Below, one piece after another: positions 25,102 through 33,606 of a stretch of 49,493 nt of DNA. The stretch is taken from positions 1 to 49,493 of the forward strand of contig JAJRXK010000028.1 in the NCBI GenBank assembly GCA_024276305.1, read 5' to 3'. Both the position numbers and the translations under genes were made by a program. The stretch comes from Candidatus Krumholzibacteriota bacterium. GTDB lineage: Bacteria > Krumholzibacteriota > Krumholzibacteriia > JAJRXK01. The notes beneath the pieces were generated by a model. The model ran no database searches and had not been told where the DNA came from. It was given only the letters and a program-made list of their open reading frames with translations. Every line of letters begins with the position of its first letter. Position 1 is the first letter of the stretch.

Positions 25102-25463
25102 ATCCGCGGAGACTCCATGAGCACGTAGAGCATGTTGTCCATGAAGGCTCGATCCCGGGTCGGCCCCATGTCTTTCGAAAACAGCAAGATCACGTCGTGC
25201 CAGGGCATCGGGGTCGCCAGAGAAAACCGCCATTGGCCGGCCAACCTCTCATCCATCAAGGCGCTGCTGCGGCGCCAATCGTCGTCGAACTGAACACAGG
25301 TGCAGTGATCCGATCCGTAGTCGACCTCTCCTCGCGCCGCGAGGTCCCGGCTCCGCCATCCCCCGACCCCGAGCGCGGTCAGGATGTCGGTGCATGCATC
25401 CACAACCATCGGTAGACCCAGGACCCGTATCTTCATCCGATCCAGGGATCCGTCGGCGCGCAT
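25098..25463 (-). CDS. Small unknown protein at the end of the chemotaxis operon
   Basis: A 121-residue reading frame beginning 70 bases after cheB and ending at the CTAG shared with the convergent sigma gene. Either the ATG at 25463 or the one at 25436 (MKIRVLGLPMVVDACTDILT) could be the start; the second gives a more natural N-terminus. It shows an N-terminal helix (MVVDACTDILTALG), a CTCVQFDD strand, a WRFSLATPMPW stretch and a final helix. It has a loose feel of CheC/CheX-type phosphatase proteins, but the ExxN signature of that family is missing, so I do not assign it. Position suggests a role in chemotaxis signalling. Confidence 0.5.
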   Translation of the reverse strand: MRADGSLDRMKIRVLGLPMVVDACTDILTALGVGGWRSRDLAARGEVDYGSDHCTCVQFDDDWRRSSALMDERLAGQWRFSLATPMPWHDVILLFSKDMGPTRDRAFMDNMLYVLMESPRI

Positions 25464-25532
25464 GGCCGCGAACCGTCCTGCGGTGCAGAGGAATCCACAT
25501 GCGGTACTCCTGGATCTTGGGGATCGTGACCC

Positions 25533-26618
25533 TCACACCCGCTGGGGAGTGCCCAATCCTCCCTTCAATGCTGCGGACCTTCGCAAGAGCACTCCCGCAA
25601 TGTCCTTGAGCGAAACCAGGTCTTCGGCCGCTCCGATCCGGTGCGCGGATCCAGGCATGCCCCACACCACACTTGTAGCCTCATCCTGAGCAATGGTGCG
25701 GGCGCCGCACTCACGCAGTTCTTTCAGTCCTTCCGCGCCATCCGCGCCCATGCCCGTCAACAAGGCCGCCACGGCCATCGATCCGGCCGCTTCGGCGACG
25801 GACCGAAACATGACATCGACCGAGGGCCGATGACGGTTCACGGCTTCCGAGGAATCGAGACGACATCGATAGCCCTCTCTTCCCCGAATGATGGTCAGAT
25901 GACGGTCACCAGGCGCCACGTAGGCGTGTCCTTCCATCAGGAGTTGACCATCTGTCGCTTCGCACACATGGATTGCACACTCGCGGTCGAGTCGCTCTGC
26001 AAAGCGAGCACTGAAGAGAACCGGGATGTGCTGGGTGACCACCGCAGCCGGTGCATCGCAGGGGAATTCTCTCAAAACGTCGCAGATCGCTTCGGTCCCT
26101 CCAGTCGACGCCCCGATGGCAATGATCCGATCCGAGGGACAAGCGGCGAGAATCGCATCCGTAGACACCCGCGTAGCCCCCCGATTCCGGCGCCGGGAGA
26201 ACACATTCACCGCTGCCGCCGCAGCAAGTTTCTCCAGAATCTCTTCGCGGTAGTCCTCGATGGCTTGGGCCGACTCCACCCGGGGCTTGGCCACGAAGTC
26301 GATCGCCCCCAGACTCAACGCGTCGAGGGTCACGTCGGCTCCCCGTTGGGTGAGCGAAGACACCATCACCACTGGCATCGGATGAAGTCGCATGAGATTC
26401 TTGAGGAACACCAGGCCATTCATTCGAGGCATTTCCACATCGAGAGTGAGGACATCCGGATGCGACACCTTGATCTTGTCCCGGGCCTCATAGGGATCTG
26501 CGGCCGCGCCTACAACACAGAACCGATTGTCGGAATCGATGATCGCCGTCAGCACCGCTCGAACGAGGGCCGAGTCGTCGACTACTAGCACTCTGATCTG
26601 TGAGTTTCCAACGGCCAC
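25533..26618 (-). CDS. cheB: Chemotaxis response regulator/protein-glutamate methylesterase CheB
   Basis: A 361-residue CheB that removes methyl groups from (and deamidates) chemoreceptors. The receiver domain (about 8-125) has LVVDDSALVR, phospho-Asp in LTLDVEMPRMNG, and the conserved Lys in VAKPRVE. The esterase domain (about 165-350) has Ser in GASTGGTEA, His in TQHIPVLFS, and Asp in LLTGMGADGAEGL. I place the start at the second of two nearby GTG codons (26618) because AGGAG lies five bases before it; the first would leave no room for the ribosome site. It begins ten bases after the cheD stop in the chemotaxis operon. Confidence 0.95.
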   Translation of the reverse strand: MAVGNSQIRVLVVDDSALVRAVLTAIIDSDNRFCVVGAAADPYEARDKIKVSHPDVLTLDVEMPRMNGLVFLKNLMRLHPMPVVMVSSLTQRGADVTLDALSLGAIDFVAKPRVESAQAIEDYREEILEKLAAAAAVNVFSRRRNRGATRVSTDAILAACPSDRIIAIGASTGGTEAICDVLREFPCDAPAAVVTQHIPVLFSARFAERLDRECAIHVCEATDGQLLMEGHAYVAPGDRHLTIIRGREGYRCRLDSSEAVNRHRPSVDVMFRSVAEAAGSMAVAALLTGMGADGAEGLKELRECGARTIAQDEATSVVWGMPGSAHRIGAAEDLVSLKDIAGVLLRRSAALKGGLGTPQRV

Positions 26619-26627
26619 CGGCACTCC

Positions 26628-27284
26628 TCAGAACAACTCGATCGATCCGCCAACCTCACGCTGAGCGATTTCCGATCGGTAGACCCTCTCCTGCTCCACT
26701 GCCTCCGCGCTCTCATCCAGTCTCAACCGGCGGACCCTGACCCATCCCGTCACCGTGTCGTAGTAGACTTTCCTCGGAGATCGGCCGCCTAGATCCTCTG
26801 CTACGATGCTCACGCTCTCCGCCGACAAATAATCTCGCACGAACTCGATGTTCCGGTCTCCAACGTCGAGACGGCTGTTCAAGACCCGCGCTCCCCCGAA
26901 CACCTTGGCGGTGAGCCGCTTCCGGTCAGCGCCTCGCTTCAAGAGCTCGTTGATGAGGTTCTCCATGGCGTGGGTTCCAAATCGGGTTTCTGCCGACAAC
27001 TTCGAGTTGTGGGCCGCAGTCGAGGTCATCGTGGGCAGCATGAAGTGATTCATTCCCGCAATTCCTCGATGATCATCACGGATGCAAGCGGCGACGCAGG
27101 ATCCCAGAACCGTGACCAACAGATCTCCGCGAGCACTCACCGCAAACTCTCCGGGCTTGATGCGAGCCGCATAGCAATCGTGCAACCGATCGCGTACCAG
27201 CGTGAGGTGTTCGAAACCTGGTATTGGCTCTCGCTCCTGCCTCCCCAACTCCGTCCGATCCGCAGTGTGATTGCCGGTACTCAT
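26628..27284 (-). CDS. cheD: Chemoreceptor glutamine deamidase CheD
   Basis: A 218-residue protein, somewhat longer than the usual about 160 because of an N-terminal extension of about 40 residues. The catalytic Cys is in LVTVLGSCVAACI (C63), the His in GMNHFMLP (H80), and the Thr-containing stretch KVFGGARV completes the family fold. CheD deamidates specific Gln residues on MCPs and can bind CheC. The start overlaps the cheR stop as ATGA. No CheC is present in the window, so a plain deamidase role is most likely. Confidence 0.94.
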   Translation of the reverse strand: MSTGNHTADRTELGRQEREPIPGFEHLTLVRDRLHDCYAARIKPGEFAVSARGDLLVTVLGSCVAACIRDDHRGIAGMNHFMLPTMTSTAAHNSKLSAETRFGTHAMENLINELLKRGADRKRLTAKVFGGARVLNSRLDVGDRNIEFVRDYLSAESVSIVAEDLGGRSPRKVYYDTVTGWVRVRRLRLDESAEAVEQERVYRSEIAQREVGGSIELF

Positions 27285-28138
27285 CGGATCCGCCGATACA
27301 TGCTGCGGCCCATGAATTCGAATCGATCCGAGATGTTGTGCAGGCTCTCCGAATGGCCCACGAAGAGCCACCCACCCGGTCGCATTCTCTCAGCCATGCG
27401 ATCAAAGAGCCTTCGCTGCGTGATAACGTCGAAATAGATGACGACGTTCCTGCAGAACACAGCGTCGAAGGATCGTTTCATCGGCCATTCGTCCATGAGG
27501 TTCAGGGTTCGAAACCGCACGAGCGCACGCAGGCCTTGCTTCACTCGACAACGGCGTGCCGCCAATGGCTCGAAGTACTTCGTCCGCCATCGGAGTGGTA
27601 GGGGATCCAATGCTTCTTCGGGGTACTCTGCGCGTTCGCCCGCGCGCACCATCGTCGCATCCAGATCACTGGCGAGAATCAGCAGGTCCCAGCGATCAAG
27701 ATCCTGACCCATGGTCTCAGCGACGGTCATGGCGATCGAATAGGGCTCTTCCCCGGAGCTGCACCCCGCAGACCAGATGCGGACTCGCCGGCCCTCGGTA
27801 TTCTGGTCGAGGATCTGGGGCAAGACTTCCTGCTCCAGAGCCTCGAAGTGATGTTGCTCCCGAAGGAACTGCGTCACATTGGTGGTCAGAGCGTGGAGCA
27901 GCTCTCTCCGACACCTCTCGTCCCCGCCGCGGAGCATCTCGAAATACTCCGCCGTGGACCCAACCCCGCAGGCTCGCATGGCCCGAATCAGTCGGTTGCG
28001 CACCATGTCGCGCTTCTCTTCTTTCAGACGAATGCCAGCACGATTGCGTACGTAGTGCCGAATCCACTCGAATTCCGCATCGCCGAGAATCGACTCGTCG
28101 CGGGATTGCGAGGCTGGACTCGCTGAAGGCGCAAGCAT
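27281..28138 (-). CDS. cheR: Chemotaxis protein methyltransferase CheR
   Basis: A 285-residue SAM-dependent methyltransferase that methylates Glu residues on MCPs. The N-terminal helical domain (FEWIRHYVRNRAGIRL; FEMLRGG) precedes the catalytic domain with NVTQFLREQHHFEAL, the SAM loop RIWSAGCSSGEEPYSIAM, and FDAVFCRNVVIYFD. RPGGWLFVGHSESL near the end is also typical. I choose the start MLAPSASPA, which has AGGAAGGA at the correct distance, rather than either of two upstream in-frame starts. It follows the MCP gene by 23 bases and overlaps cheD. The MCP's C-terminal EWAEF pentapeptide may dock to its beta-subdomain. Confidence 0.95.
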   Translation of the reverse strand: MLAPSASPASQSRDESILGDAEFEWIRHYVRNRAGIRLKEEKRDMVRNRLIRAMRACGVGSTAEYFEMLRGGDERCRRELLHALTTNVTQFLREQHHFEALEQEVLPQILDQNTEGRRVRIWSAGCSSGEEPYSIAMTVAETMGQDLDRWDLLILASDLDATMVRAGERAEYPEEALDPLPLRWRTKYFEPLAARRCRVKQGLRALVRFRTLNLMDEWPMKRSFDAVFCRNVVIYFDVITQRRLFDRMAERMRPGGWLFVGHSESLHNISDRFEFMGRSMYRRIR

Positions 28139-28161
28139 GGGATTCCTTCCTGGCATCGGTC

Positions 28162-29409
28162 TCAGAACTCGGCCCATTCGTCTTCACCCTCGCCCGAACT
28201 CACCGTGGCGTAGTCCGAAACCAGATCGGCGACGTCGTCCGCATCTCCGCTCTTCACCGTGGGCCTGGACTTCGGGGCCTCCTTCGTCTGCGTCCTGGCG
28301 TGCGTGCGGAAAAAGGCCATCAGCTCGGCAAGTCCACTCGCCTGCTCGTCCATCGATGCAGCCGCGGCCGTGGCTTCCTCCACCATGGCCGCATTCTGCT
28401 GGGTGATTCCGTCGATCTGGGCTACCGCCTTGGCCACTTCGTCGATTCCCTGAGCTTGCTCTCGGCTCGCGATGGCGATTTCTCCAACGATGGACGTCAC
28501 CTGTTGCACTCCGCGAACGATCTCCTGCAAGGTCTCACCCGACCGATCCACGAGGTCGCTTCCTTGCTGAACTCGAGCCACGCTATCGCTTATGAGAGCC
28601 TTGATCTCCTTGGCAGCCGTGGCGCTCCGCTGGGCGAGATTGCGGACCTCTCCTGCAACCACTGCGAAACCGCGGCCCTGATCTCCAGCCCTTGCTGCTT
28701 CGACCGCCGCGTTGAGGGCCAGGAGATTGGTCTGAAACGAGATCTCATCGATGACACTGATGATTTCGGAGATCTGCCGACTGCTCTCATTGATGGCCGT
28801 CATTGCCATCACCGCCTCCGCAACGACTTCCCCGCCCTTCTCAGCTACATCACTGGCTTCGACGGACAACTCGCTTGCCCTCGCCGCATTCGCCGCCGTT
28901 TGCTTGACCGCCGTCGTGAACTCCTCGAGACTACTGCTCGTCTCCTCCAGAGACGATGCCTGCTCTTCCGTTCGATGGCTCAACTCGCCGTTCCCAATGG
29001 CGATCTCCGAGGCCGAAGACTTGATCGAAGCGGCAGCGACACCGATGCGTCCGACCATCTCGGACAGGTTCGTGATCGACGAATTGATCGCCGACTTCAG
29101 CTCGCCGAAGACCCCGGAATAATCCGTCTTCACCGTCTCGGTCAGATTCCCCTTCGCCATCTCTTCGGCCACTTTCGTGACGTCCTGGGTGGCATTGAGC
29201 ACGATGTCCAAGAGCTCATTGATGGATTGCGCCAAGCTGCTCAGGAATGTCCCTTCCGAGTCAATTGTGATTCGACTACGAAGGTCACCACTACTCGCAC
29301 TCTTGACCAAGTCGTTGATGGCCTCTTCTGCTCGCACTTGTGCACTGATGTCGGACCATTCGTTGGTGTAACCGATCACCGTCCCGTCTTCGTCTTCGAT
29401 GAGAGACAC
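28162..29409 (-). CDS. MCP signalling half, downstream part of an interrupted receptor gene
   Basis: The C-terminal 415 residues of a methyl-accepting chemotaxis protein. It starts at a GTG only if translation reinitiates; the same frame continues from the upstream PAS part across a single TAG at 29422-29424. Contents: the end of a PAS domain ([15 protein letters not shown]), a HAMP-like helical section around SSGDLRSRI and AKGNLTETV, methylation helices ([18 protein letters not shown]), the kinase-control tip [20 protein letters not shown] with [18 protein letters not shown], and a flexible tail ending EWAEF, which fits the x-aromatic-x2-aromatic CheR/CheB docking pentapeptide. There are no membrane helices, so the receptor is cytoplasmic. 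Without read-through this half has no sensor. Confidence 0.88.
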   Translation of the reverse strand: MSLIEDEDGTVIGYTNEWSDISAQVRAEEAINDLVKSASSGDLRSRITIDSEGTFLSSLAQSINELLDIVLNATQDVTKVAEEMAKGNLTETVKTDYSGVFGELKSAINSSITNLSEMVGRIGVAAASIKSSASEIAIGNGELSHRTEEQASSLEETSSSLEEFTTAVKQTAANAARASELSVEASDVAEKGGEVVAEAVMAMTAINESSRQISEIISVIDEISFQTNLLALNAAVEAARAGDQGRGFAVVAGEVRNLAQRSATAAKEIKALISDSVARVQQGSDLVDRSGETLQEIVRGVQQVTSIVGEIAIASREQAQGIDEVAKAVAQIDGITQQNAAMVEEATAAAASMDEQASGLAELMAFFRTHARTQTKEAPKSRPTVKSGDADDVADLVSDYATVSSGEGEDEWAEF

Positions 29410-29421
29410 CTTGAGATGGAA

Positions 29422-30090
29422 CTACAGGGGCCCAAGCTGAAGGGTGGTCTCGTAGGGAAAGATCGATCGATTCTTCAGAAGTCTTCTCTGATGATCTGGA
29501 TTCTGATGAAAGTCATCGATGCTCCGTCCCACCAGCGCGGATGGATCGAGGTCCGGATAGAACTTCCTGAGATCCCCAATGTGTTCGTTGAGTGTGTGCA
29601 CTGTCGCACGATTGACATAGGTGATGTGCAAGTCGTCGTCGACGATGATGATATTCGTCGTGACTCCATCCATCGCAGCCTGCAACTGCTGTACATGACA
29701 CTCCCGCACACGTTTCTCCGTCGCGTCGGCGATCTGGACGTGGAATCCCATCGCTGCGCCACGCTCCGTTCTCAACGGCGTGACCCGAAGATCCAGAATC
29801 CGGCCCTGACACTCCACATCCACCGACCAAGACCTCGAGGGCCCCATCTGTAGTTTCGAATCCAGCACCGGCCCCAGGGTCGACGTTTCCATCAGCTCCG
29901 CGAGCGACTGGTCTTCCGTCGGTCGAATGTCCGACGATTCCCCACTCAAGCGCCGAAGAAGTCTCCGTGCCTCCGCATTGGCGTAGACCGCGCGCATGGA
30001 CCGATCGAAATGGAGGATCGCGGTCGGAGAGCAGTCCAACGCGGTCTGGTTGCGTCGATGAACATCGAAGTGTCTCCCGAAAATCTTCAT
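29422..30090 (-). CDS. PAS-PAS sensor half, upstream part of the interrupted receptor gene
   Basis: About 222 residues that end at a TAG. They hold two PAS domains: the first around TALDCSPTAILHFDRSMRAV and YANAEARRLLRRL, the second around AAMDGVTTNIIIVDDDLHIT and YVNRATVHTL. The chain stops after YETTLQLGPL, just where the closing PAS strand should run on; the next codons in the same frame read [19 protein letters not shown], exactly the expected continuation. A Trp-type TGG to TAG change would explain the break. The start ATGAAGATT has AGGAG at ten bases, 17 bases after the cheW stop. No cofactor-binding residue can be named. It is either a pseudogene, a recoded gene, or a sequencing error. 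Confidence 0.82.
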   Translation of the reverse strand: MKIFGRHFDVHRRNQTALDCSPTAILHFDRSMRAVYANAEARRLLRRLSGESSDIRPTEDQSLAELMETSTLGPVLDSKLQMGPSRSWSVDVECQGRILDLRVTPLRTERGAAMGFHVQIADATEKRVRECHVQQLQAAMDGVTTNIIIVDDDLHITYVNRATVHTLNEHIGDLRKFYPDLDPSALVGRSIDDFHQNPDHQRRLLKNRSIFPYETTLQLGPL

Positions 30091-30107
30091 GGTACGCGCG
30101 CTCCTGA

Positions 30108-30680
30108 TCACATGTGGGGGGTCGCTACCGCGACGGAACTTTCAAACGTCCGATTCGTCTCCGAGGAAGATGGCTCCGCGAGTCCAGGCGTCTGAATGGA
30201 ATCGAGAAGCCGATCGACATCGAGCAGAATCAGAAGTCGATCATCGAGAGTTGCCAGACCCGTAACTGCGGACATCTCGAAACTCTCGGCGAAGCGAGGA
30301 GGGGGCCCGATTTGGTCTGGGGCCAGAGCGTAGACATCGGACACCGCATCGGCTACGACCCCAACTACCCTCTCTTTTTGATCACCGCCAACGACCTTCA
30401 GAACAATGACCACCGTCGTGGAATCGTAGTCCACCACCTCGATGCCGAAGCGAGACCTCAAGTCGATCACCGGGACAATGGTTCCCCGTAGATTCATCAC
30501 CCCCCGGACATAGTCCGGGGTATTCGGGAGCGGCGTTACCCTACTCCATCCTTTGATCTCCTGAACCCTCAGGATGCCGACCGCATATTCTTCGTCTGCG
30601 ATGACGAAGGCCAAGTATTGCTCCACATCCCTCTTCGAAGTGGAGTGGGCGGCTTCCGAGGTCATCCGGTCTACGCTCAT
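30108..30680 (-). CDS. cheW: Chemotaxis scaffold protein CheW
   Basis: A 190-residue CheW that links CheA to receptors. The core runs from YLAFVIADEEYAVGILRVQE through IKGWSRVTPLPNTPDYVRGV and MNLRGTIVPVIDLRSRFG to VVADAVSDVYALAPDQI. Both termini are longer than in E. coli CheW (about 20 residues at each end). The start has a perfect AGGAGG at six bases and lies ten bases after the cheA stop, fixing it over an upstream in-frame ATG that would overlap cheA. It is the only cheW in the window. Confidence 0.95.
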   Translation of the reverse strand: MSVDRMTSEAAHSTSKRDVEQYLAFVIADEEYAVGILRVQEIKGWSRVTPLPNTPDYVRGVMNLRGTIVPVIDLRSRFGIEVVDYDSTTVVIVLKVVGGDQKERVVGVVADAVSDVYALAPDQIGPPPRFAESFEMSAVTGLATLDDRLLILLDVDRLLDSIQTPGLAEPSSSETNRTFESSVAVATPHM

Positions 30681-30690
30681 CCGATCCCTC

Positions 30691-32754
30691 CTAGATTCCC
30701 GCATGAGCTGAGGCTGCGCAGCCGAGGTCAATCCTCGATTGCGACATCCGAAGCAGCTCGTTCACATCGAGAATCAACGCGACCATTCCATCTCCGAGGA
30801 TCGTCGCGCCCTCGATTCCCGGGATGTGAACGTAATTCGCTTCCAGGCTCTTGATGACCACCTGCTGTTGGGTCAGCAGCTCGTCTACGACCAGTCCCGT
30901 TTTCTCGCCGTCGTTTTCGATCACCACGAGCAATTGCCGTCGCTGGTCCTCGTCACGAACCGATGACCCCAGAACCCGATTCAGATGCAGAATCGGGATG
31001 TTCGATCCCTGGAGTCGGTAGACCTCCTGGGTCCCTGCGACGACCCGCATCCGCCGAGGATCGATCTGAAGGGTCTCGGACACGGAGACCAGCGGAAGCA
31101 CATAGATGTCATTTCCCACTCTGACCAGCTGTCCATCCAGGATGGCCAGGGTAAGAGGAAGCCGAATGGTGACCGTGGTCCCCACTCCCGCGGCAGTGCG
31201 AAGGGTCACCACGCCGCCGAGAGAGCTGATATTGCAGCGAACCACGTCCATGCCCACCCCCCGACCCGACACATCGCTGATCTGGTCGGAGGTCGACAGC
31301 CCGGCATGAAATACCAGGTCCGCGATCTGTCCGGGCGAAAGCTGATCTTCCGGACCCACGATGCCGCTCGACCTGGCCTTCTCCAGAATCCTCTCCAAGT
31401 CCAGGCCGCGACCATCATCACGGACTTCGATGACGACGTTGCCGCCTTGGTGGGAAGCGCTGATGGACAGGGTTCCTTGGCGTGGCTTTCCTGCGGCCAC
31501 CCGATCCTCGGGATCCTCGAATCCATGGTCGAGAGCGTTGCGCACGATGTGAACCAGAGGGTCGCCAATCTTCTCCAACACCGTCTTGTCGACTTCGGTA
31601 TTCTCCCCGGAGAACTGGAGTGCAACGGTCTTTCCCAACTTGGCGCTCGTGTCGTGGACGATTCTCGGAAGACGGTTGAAGGCGAAGGAGATCGGAAGCA
31701 TCCGAATTCGCATGACGCTGTCTTGGAGGGCTCGGGTGTGCTGTTCGAGCTCGGCCACTCCTGACCTCAGGTCGTCCACTCGATCCACGCTGAACTCCTC
31801 CACGATCTGACTGAGCATCGACTGCGTGATCACCAGTTCGCCCACCATATTCATCAGCACGTCGATCTTGTCGGTCCCCACCCGAATCGATGCGGCCCGT
31901 CGCGCCTCGGCCCGAGTCTCGCTGCGAGGCCCGTCGGAAAAAGATGGCTGAGCTTCGGGATGGGGTTCTCGGGTTCCTGGCCGGCCTCCGACCGTCCGGT
32001 CCTCGACCCGTTCATCGAGAGAGAGTTCGCAATCGCCTTCGACCCACTCGAAGGCCTCTTCCAGGGAACGGCGGTCTGCGGAGGTCGCGAGCTCCATGCT
32101 CCATCGCAGATAGCAACTCTCGGGGTCGAAGCGCGTCCACTCCGGGATGTGAGAGGTGTCGACCGTCAGATTCAATTCGCCGAGGCGCCGCAGCTCCTCG
32201 AAGATGAGGTGAGGGTCGTTGCCGGTCTGCAGAAGGTGCGCGTGGGGCGCGAATTCGATGCTCCATCGGCGAAGAGTCTCGGGCCCGGAGTCCGCAGAGC
32301 CGTGGTCATCCGATGGCTGGAATTCCTCTTCGAATTCCTGGTCGCCTCTGGATTCCACGCACTGGGTGACATGGAGGATCTTCTCCAAGTCGGCCCGCGC
32401 TTCTGCAGTGGAGATCGCGTCCAGCTCCACGTCATCTCGAAGAGACACCAGTTGAGTACGCAGGGCATCGACACTGCGCAACAGGACATTGGTCAACTCG
32501 GAGTCGGTCTGTCGACGGCCGTCACGCATTTCATCGAGAATGGCCTCGAGAAGGTGCGTAAAATCCGTCACCGACTGGAATCCGAAGGTTCCACTTCCGC
32601 CTTTGATCGAATGCGCGGCCCGGAAGATGTCCTGGATCGCATCGTCGGACGAAACTCCTCGACCCAAGTCGAGGAGCCCTTGCTCCATGGCATCCAGGTT
32701 CTCGAAGCTCTCCTCGAAGTAAGTGTCTCGGAACTGAGAGAGATCGATGGCCAT
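30691..32754 (-). CDS. cheA: Chemotaxis histidine kinase CheA
   Basis: A 687-residue kinase that phosphorylates CheY and CheB. P1: phospho-His H48 in AAHSIKGGSGTFGF. A linker of about 150 residues follows, with an additional acidic segment. The dimerisation helices begin near RVGTDKIDVLMNMVGELVIT; the ATP domain has the N box HIVRNALDHGFE, G1 VRDDGRGLDL, G2 GRGVGMDVV; and the C-terminal P5 domain is CheW-like (GQLVRVGNDIYVLPLVSVSE). A Ser/Asp/Arg-rich stretch near residues 250-290 separates P1-P2 from the core. It starts three bases after cheY. Confidence 0.96.
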   Translation of the reverse strand: MAIDLSQFRDTYFEESFENLDAMEQGLLDLGRGVSSDDAIQDIFRAAHSIKGGSGTFGFQSVTDFTHLLEAILDEMRDGRRQTDSELTNVLLRSVDALRTQLVSLRDDVELDAISTAEARADLEKILHVTQCVESRGDQEFEEEFQPSDDHGSADSGPETLRRWSIEFAPHAHLLQTGNDPHLIFEELRRLGELNLTVDTSHIPEWTRFDPESCYLRWSMELATSADRRSLEEAFEWVEGDCELSLDERVEDRTVGGRPGTREPHPEAQPSFSDGPRSETRAEARRAASIRVGTDKIDVLMNMVGELVITQSMLSQIVEEFSVDRVDDLRSGVAELEQHTRALQDSVMRIRMLPISFAFNRLPRIVHDTSAKLGKTVALQFSGENTEVDKTVLEKIGDPLVHIVRNALDHGFEDPEDRVAAGKPRQGTLSISASHQGGNVVIEVRDDGRGLDLERILEKARSSGIVGPEDQLSPGQIADLVFHAGLSTSDQISDVSGRGVGMDVVRCNISSLGGVVTLRTAAGVGTTVTIRLPLTLAILDGQLVRVGNDIYVLPLVSVSETLQIDPRRMRVVAGTQEVYRLQGSNIPILHLNRVLGSSVRDEDQRRQLLVVIENDGEKTGLVVDELLTQQQVVIKSLEANYVHIPGIEGATILGDGMVALILDVNELLRMSQSRIDLGCAASAHAGI

Positions 32755-32757
32755 GAC

Positions 32758-33120
32758 TCAGCCCAGTACTTTCTTGATCGTGGCCAACAGTCTCTCGGGA
32801 TCGAAGGGCTTGACCAGCCAACCCGTCGCTCCGGCCGCCTTCCCGGCGCCTTTGGCATCGCCCCCGGATTCCGTAGTGAGAACCAACATTGGAGTGAAGC
32901 GATACTCCTCGAGCTCGCGCAGCTCTCGAATCAGATCGAGGCCTCCCATCTTCGGCATGTTCATGTCCGTCAGGACGAGATCGAAATGTCGTTTCCGAGC
33001 TCGTTCCAGAGCTTCGACCCCGTCCTCAGCCTGAATCACCTCGTGTTCATCCTGCTCGAGGGTGATCCGGACCATGTCTCGGATGGAGCGGGAATCATCA
33101 ACGGTGAGAATCGCAGCCAA
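32758..33120 (-). CDS. cheY: Chemotaxis response regulator CheY
   Basis: A 120-residue single-domain receiver. The acidic pair D8-D9 is in LTVDDSRSIR, the phospho-Asp is D51 in LVLTDMNMPKMGG, the switch Thr is in MLVLTTESG, and the Lys is in GWLVKPFDPE. Phospho-CheY would bind the flagellar switch. It starts at TTG, six bases after GGAGGG, directly after the STAS gene, with a two-base gap. Flagellar genes are not in the window, so motility itself is inferred only from this operon. Confidence 0.94.
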   Translation of the reverse strand: MAAILTVDDSRSIRDMVRITLEQDEHEVIQAEDGVEALERARKRHFDLVLTDMNMPKMGGLDLIRELRELEEYRFTPMLVLTTESGGDAKGAGKAAGATGWLVKPFDPERLLATIKKVLG

Positions 33121-33122
33121 GG

Positions 33123-33500
33123 TCAGCCCTCCTCCGTCGAGGATTGCCGACCTGACGACGGATCCCTCGAACCGTCAGCGGCCAGGTTCATTCGCAGTAT
33201 GTTCAAGCCCAGCGACACCGCGATCCTGGTGGCCGCAGCACTGGAACCACGCCACCGGATCTGCACTCCCAGCTCCTCCCCTCGGCGAATGACGGCCTGC
33301 AGGAACTGAGCGCCGGCGGTATCCATCCTCCCGAGCTCGGTGACGTCCAGAGTGAAGGTCTCGTTCGGGAGCATTCGCTCATCGACTTGGTCTTTCAGCT
33401 CACGGACCTTCGCGATGGTCAGCGTAGCCGGAAGGTATAGGACTCGGTCCACGGTCGTTGCTCCCTCTTCCGCAATGCGCAATTCGTGAACCCAGGGCAC
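33123..33500 (-). CDS. STAS-domain protein in the chemotaxis operon
   Basis: A 125-residue STAS domain, the fold of anti-anti-sigma factors and MlaB-type regulators. The strands and helices run LYLPATLTIAKVRELKDQV, FTLDVTELGRMDTAGAQFLQ and IRRGEELGVQIRWRGSS. The phospho-acceptor position has Thr instead of Ser (MDTAG). STAS genes of this kind are common beside cheY-cheA in chemotaxis-like operons, but their job is not settled; adaptor or scaffold roles have been suggested. I take the GTG at 33500 as start (AGGA at seven bases); the frame stays open to 33665 but that part would overlap the ODP gene. Confidence 0.8.
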   Translation of the reverse strand: MPWVHELRIAEEGATTVDRVLYLPATLTIAKVRELKDQVDERMLPNETFTLDVTELGRMDTAGAQFLQAVIRRGEELGVQIRWRGSSAAATRIAVSLGLNILRMNLAADGSRDPSSGRQSSTEEG

Positions 33501-33606
33501 GGATCGTCCTGGACCCAGAGCTCTTTCGCTATCGGCGTCCGACCGCGATTCCTTTAGCGTCACGGAGTCGGAGCTGGCTGGGGATCGGCAGAATCGGGCG
33601 CGGAAG

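Noticed and set aside
29422-29424. TAG read as an amino acid such as pyrrolysine
   Set aside because: TAG ends several ordinary genes in the window and no structure of the insertion-element type was seen after it; a nonsense change is simpler.
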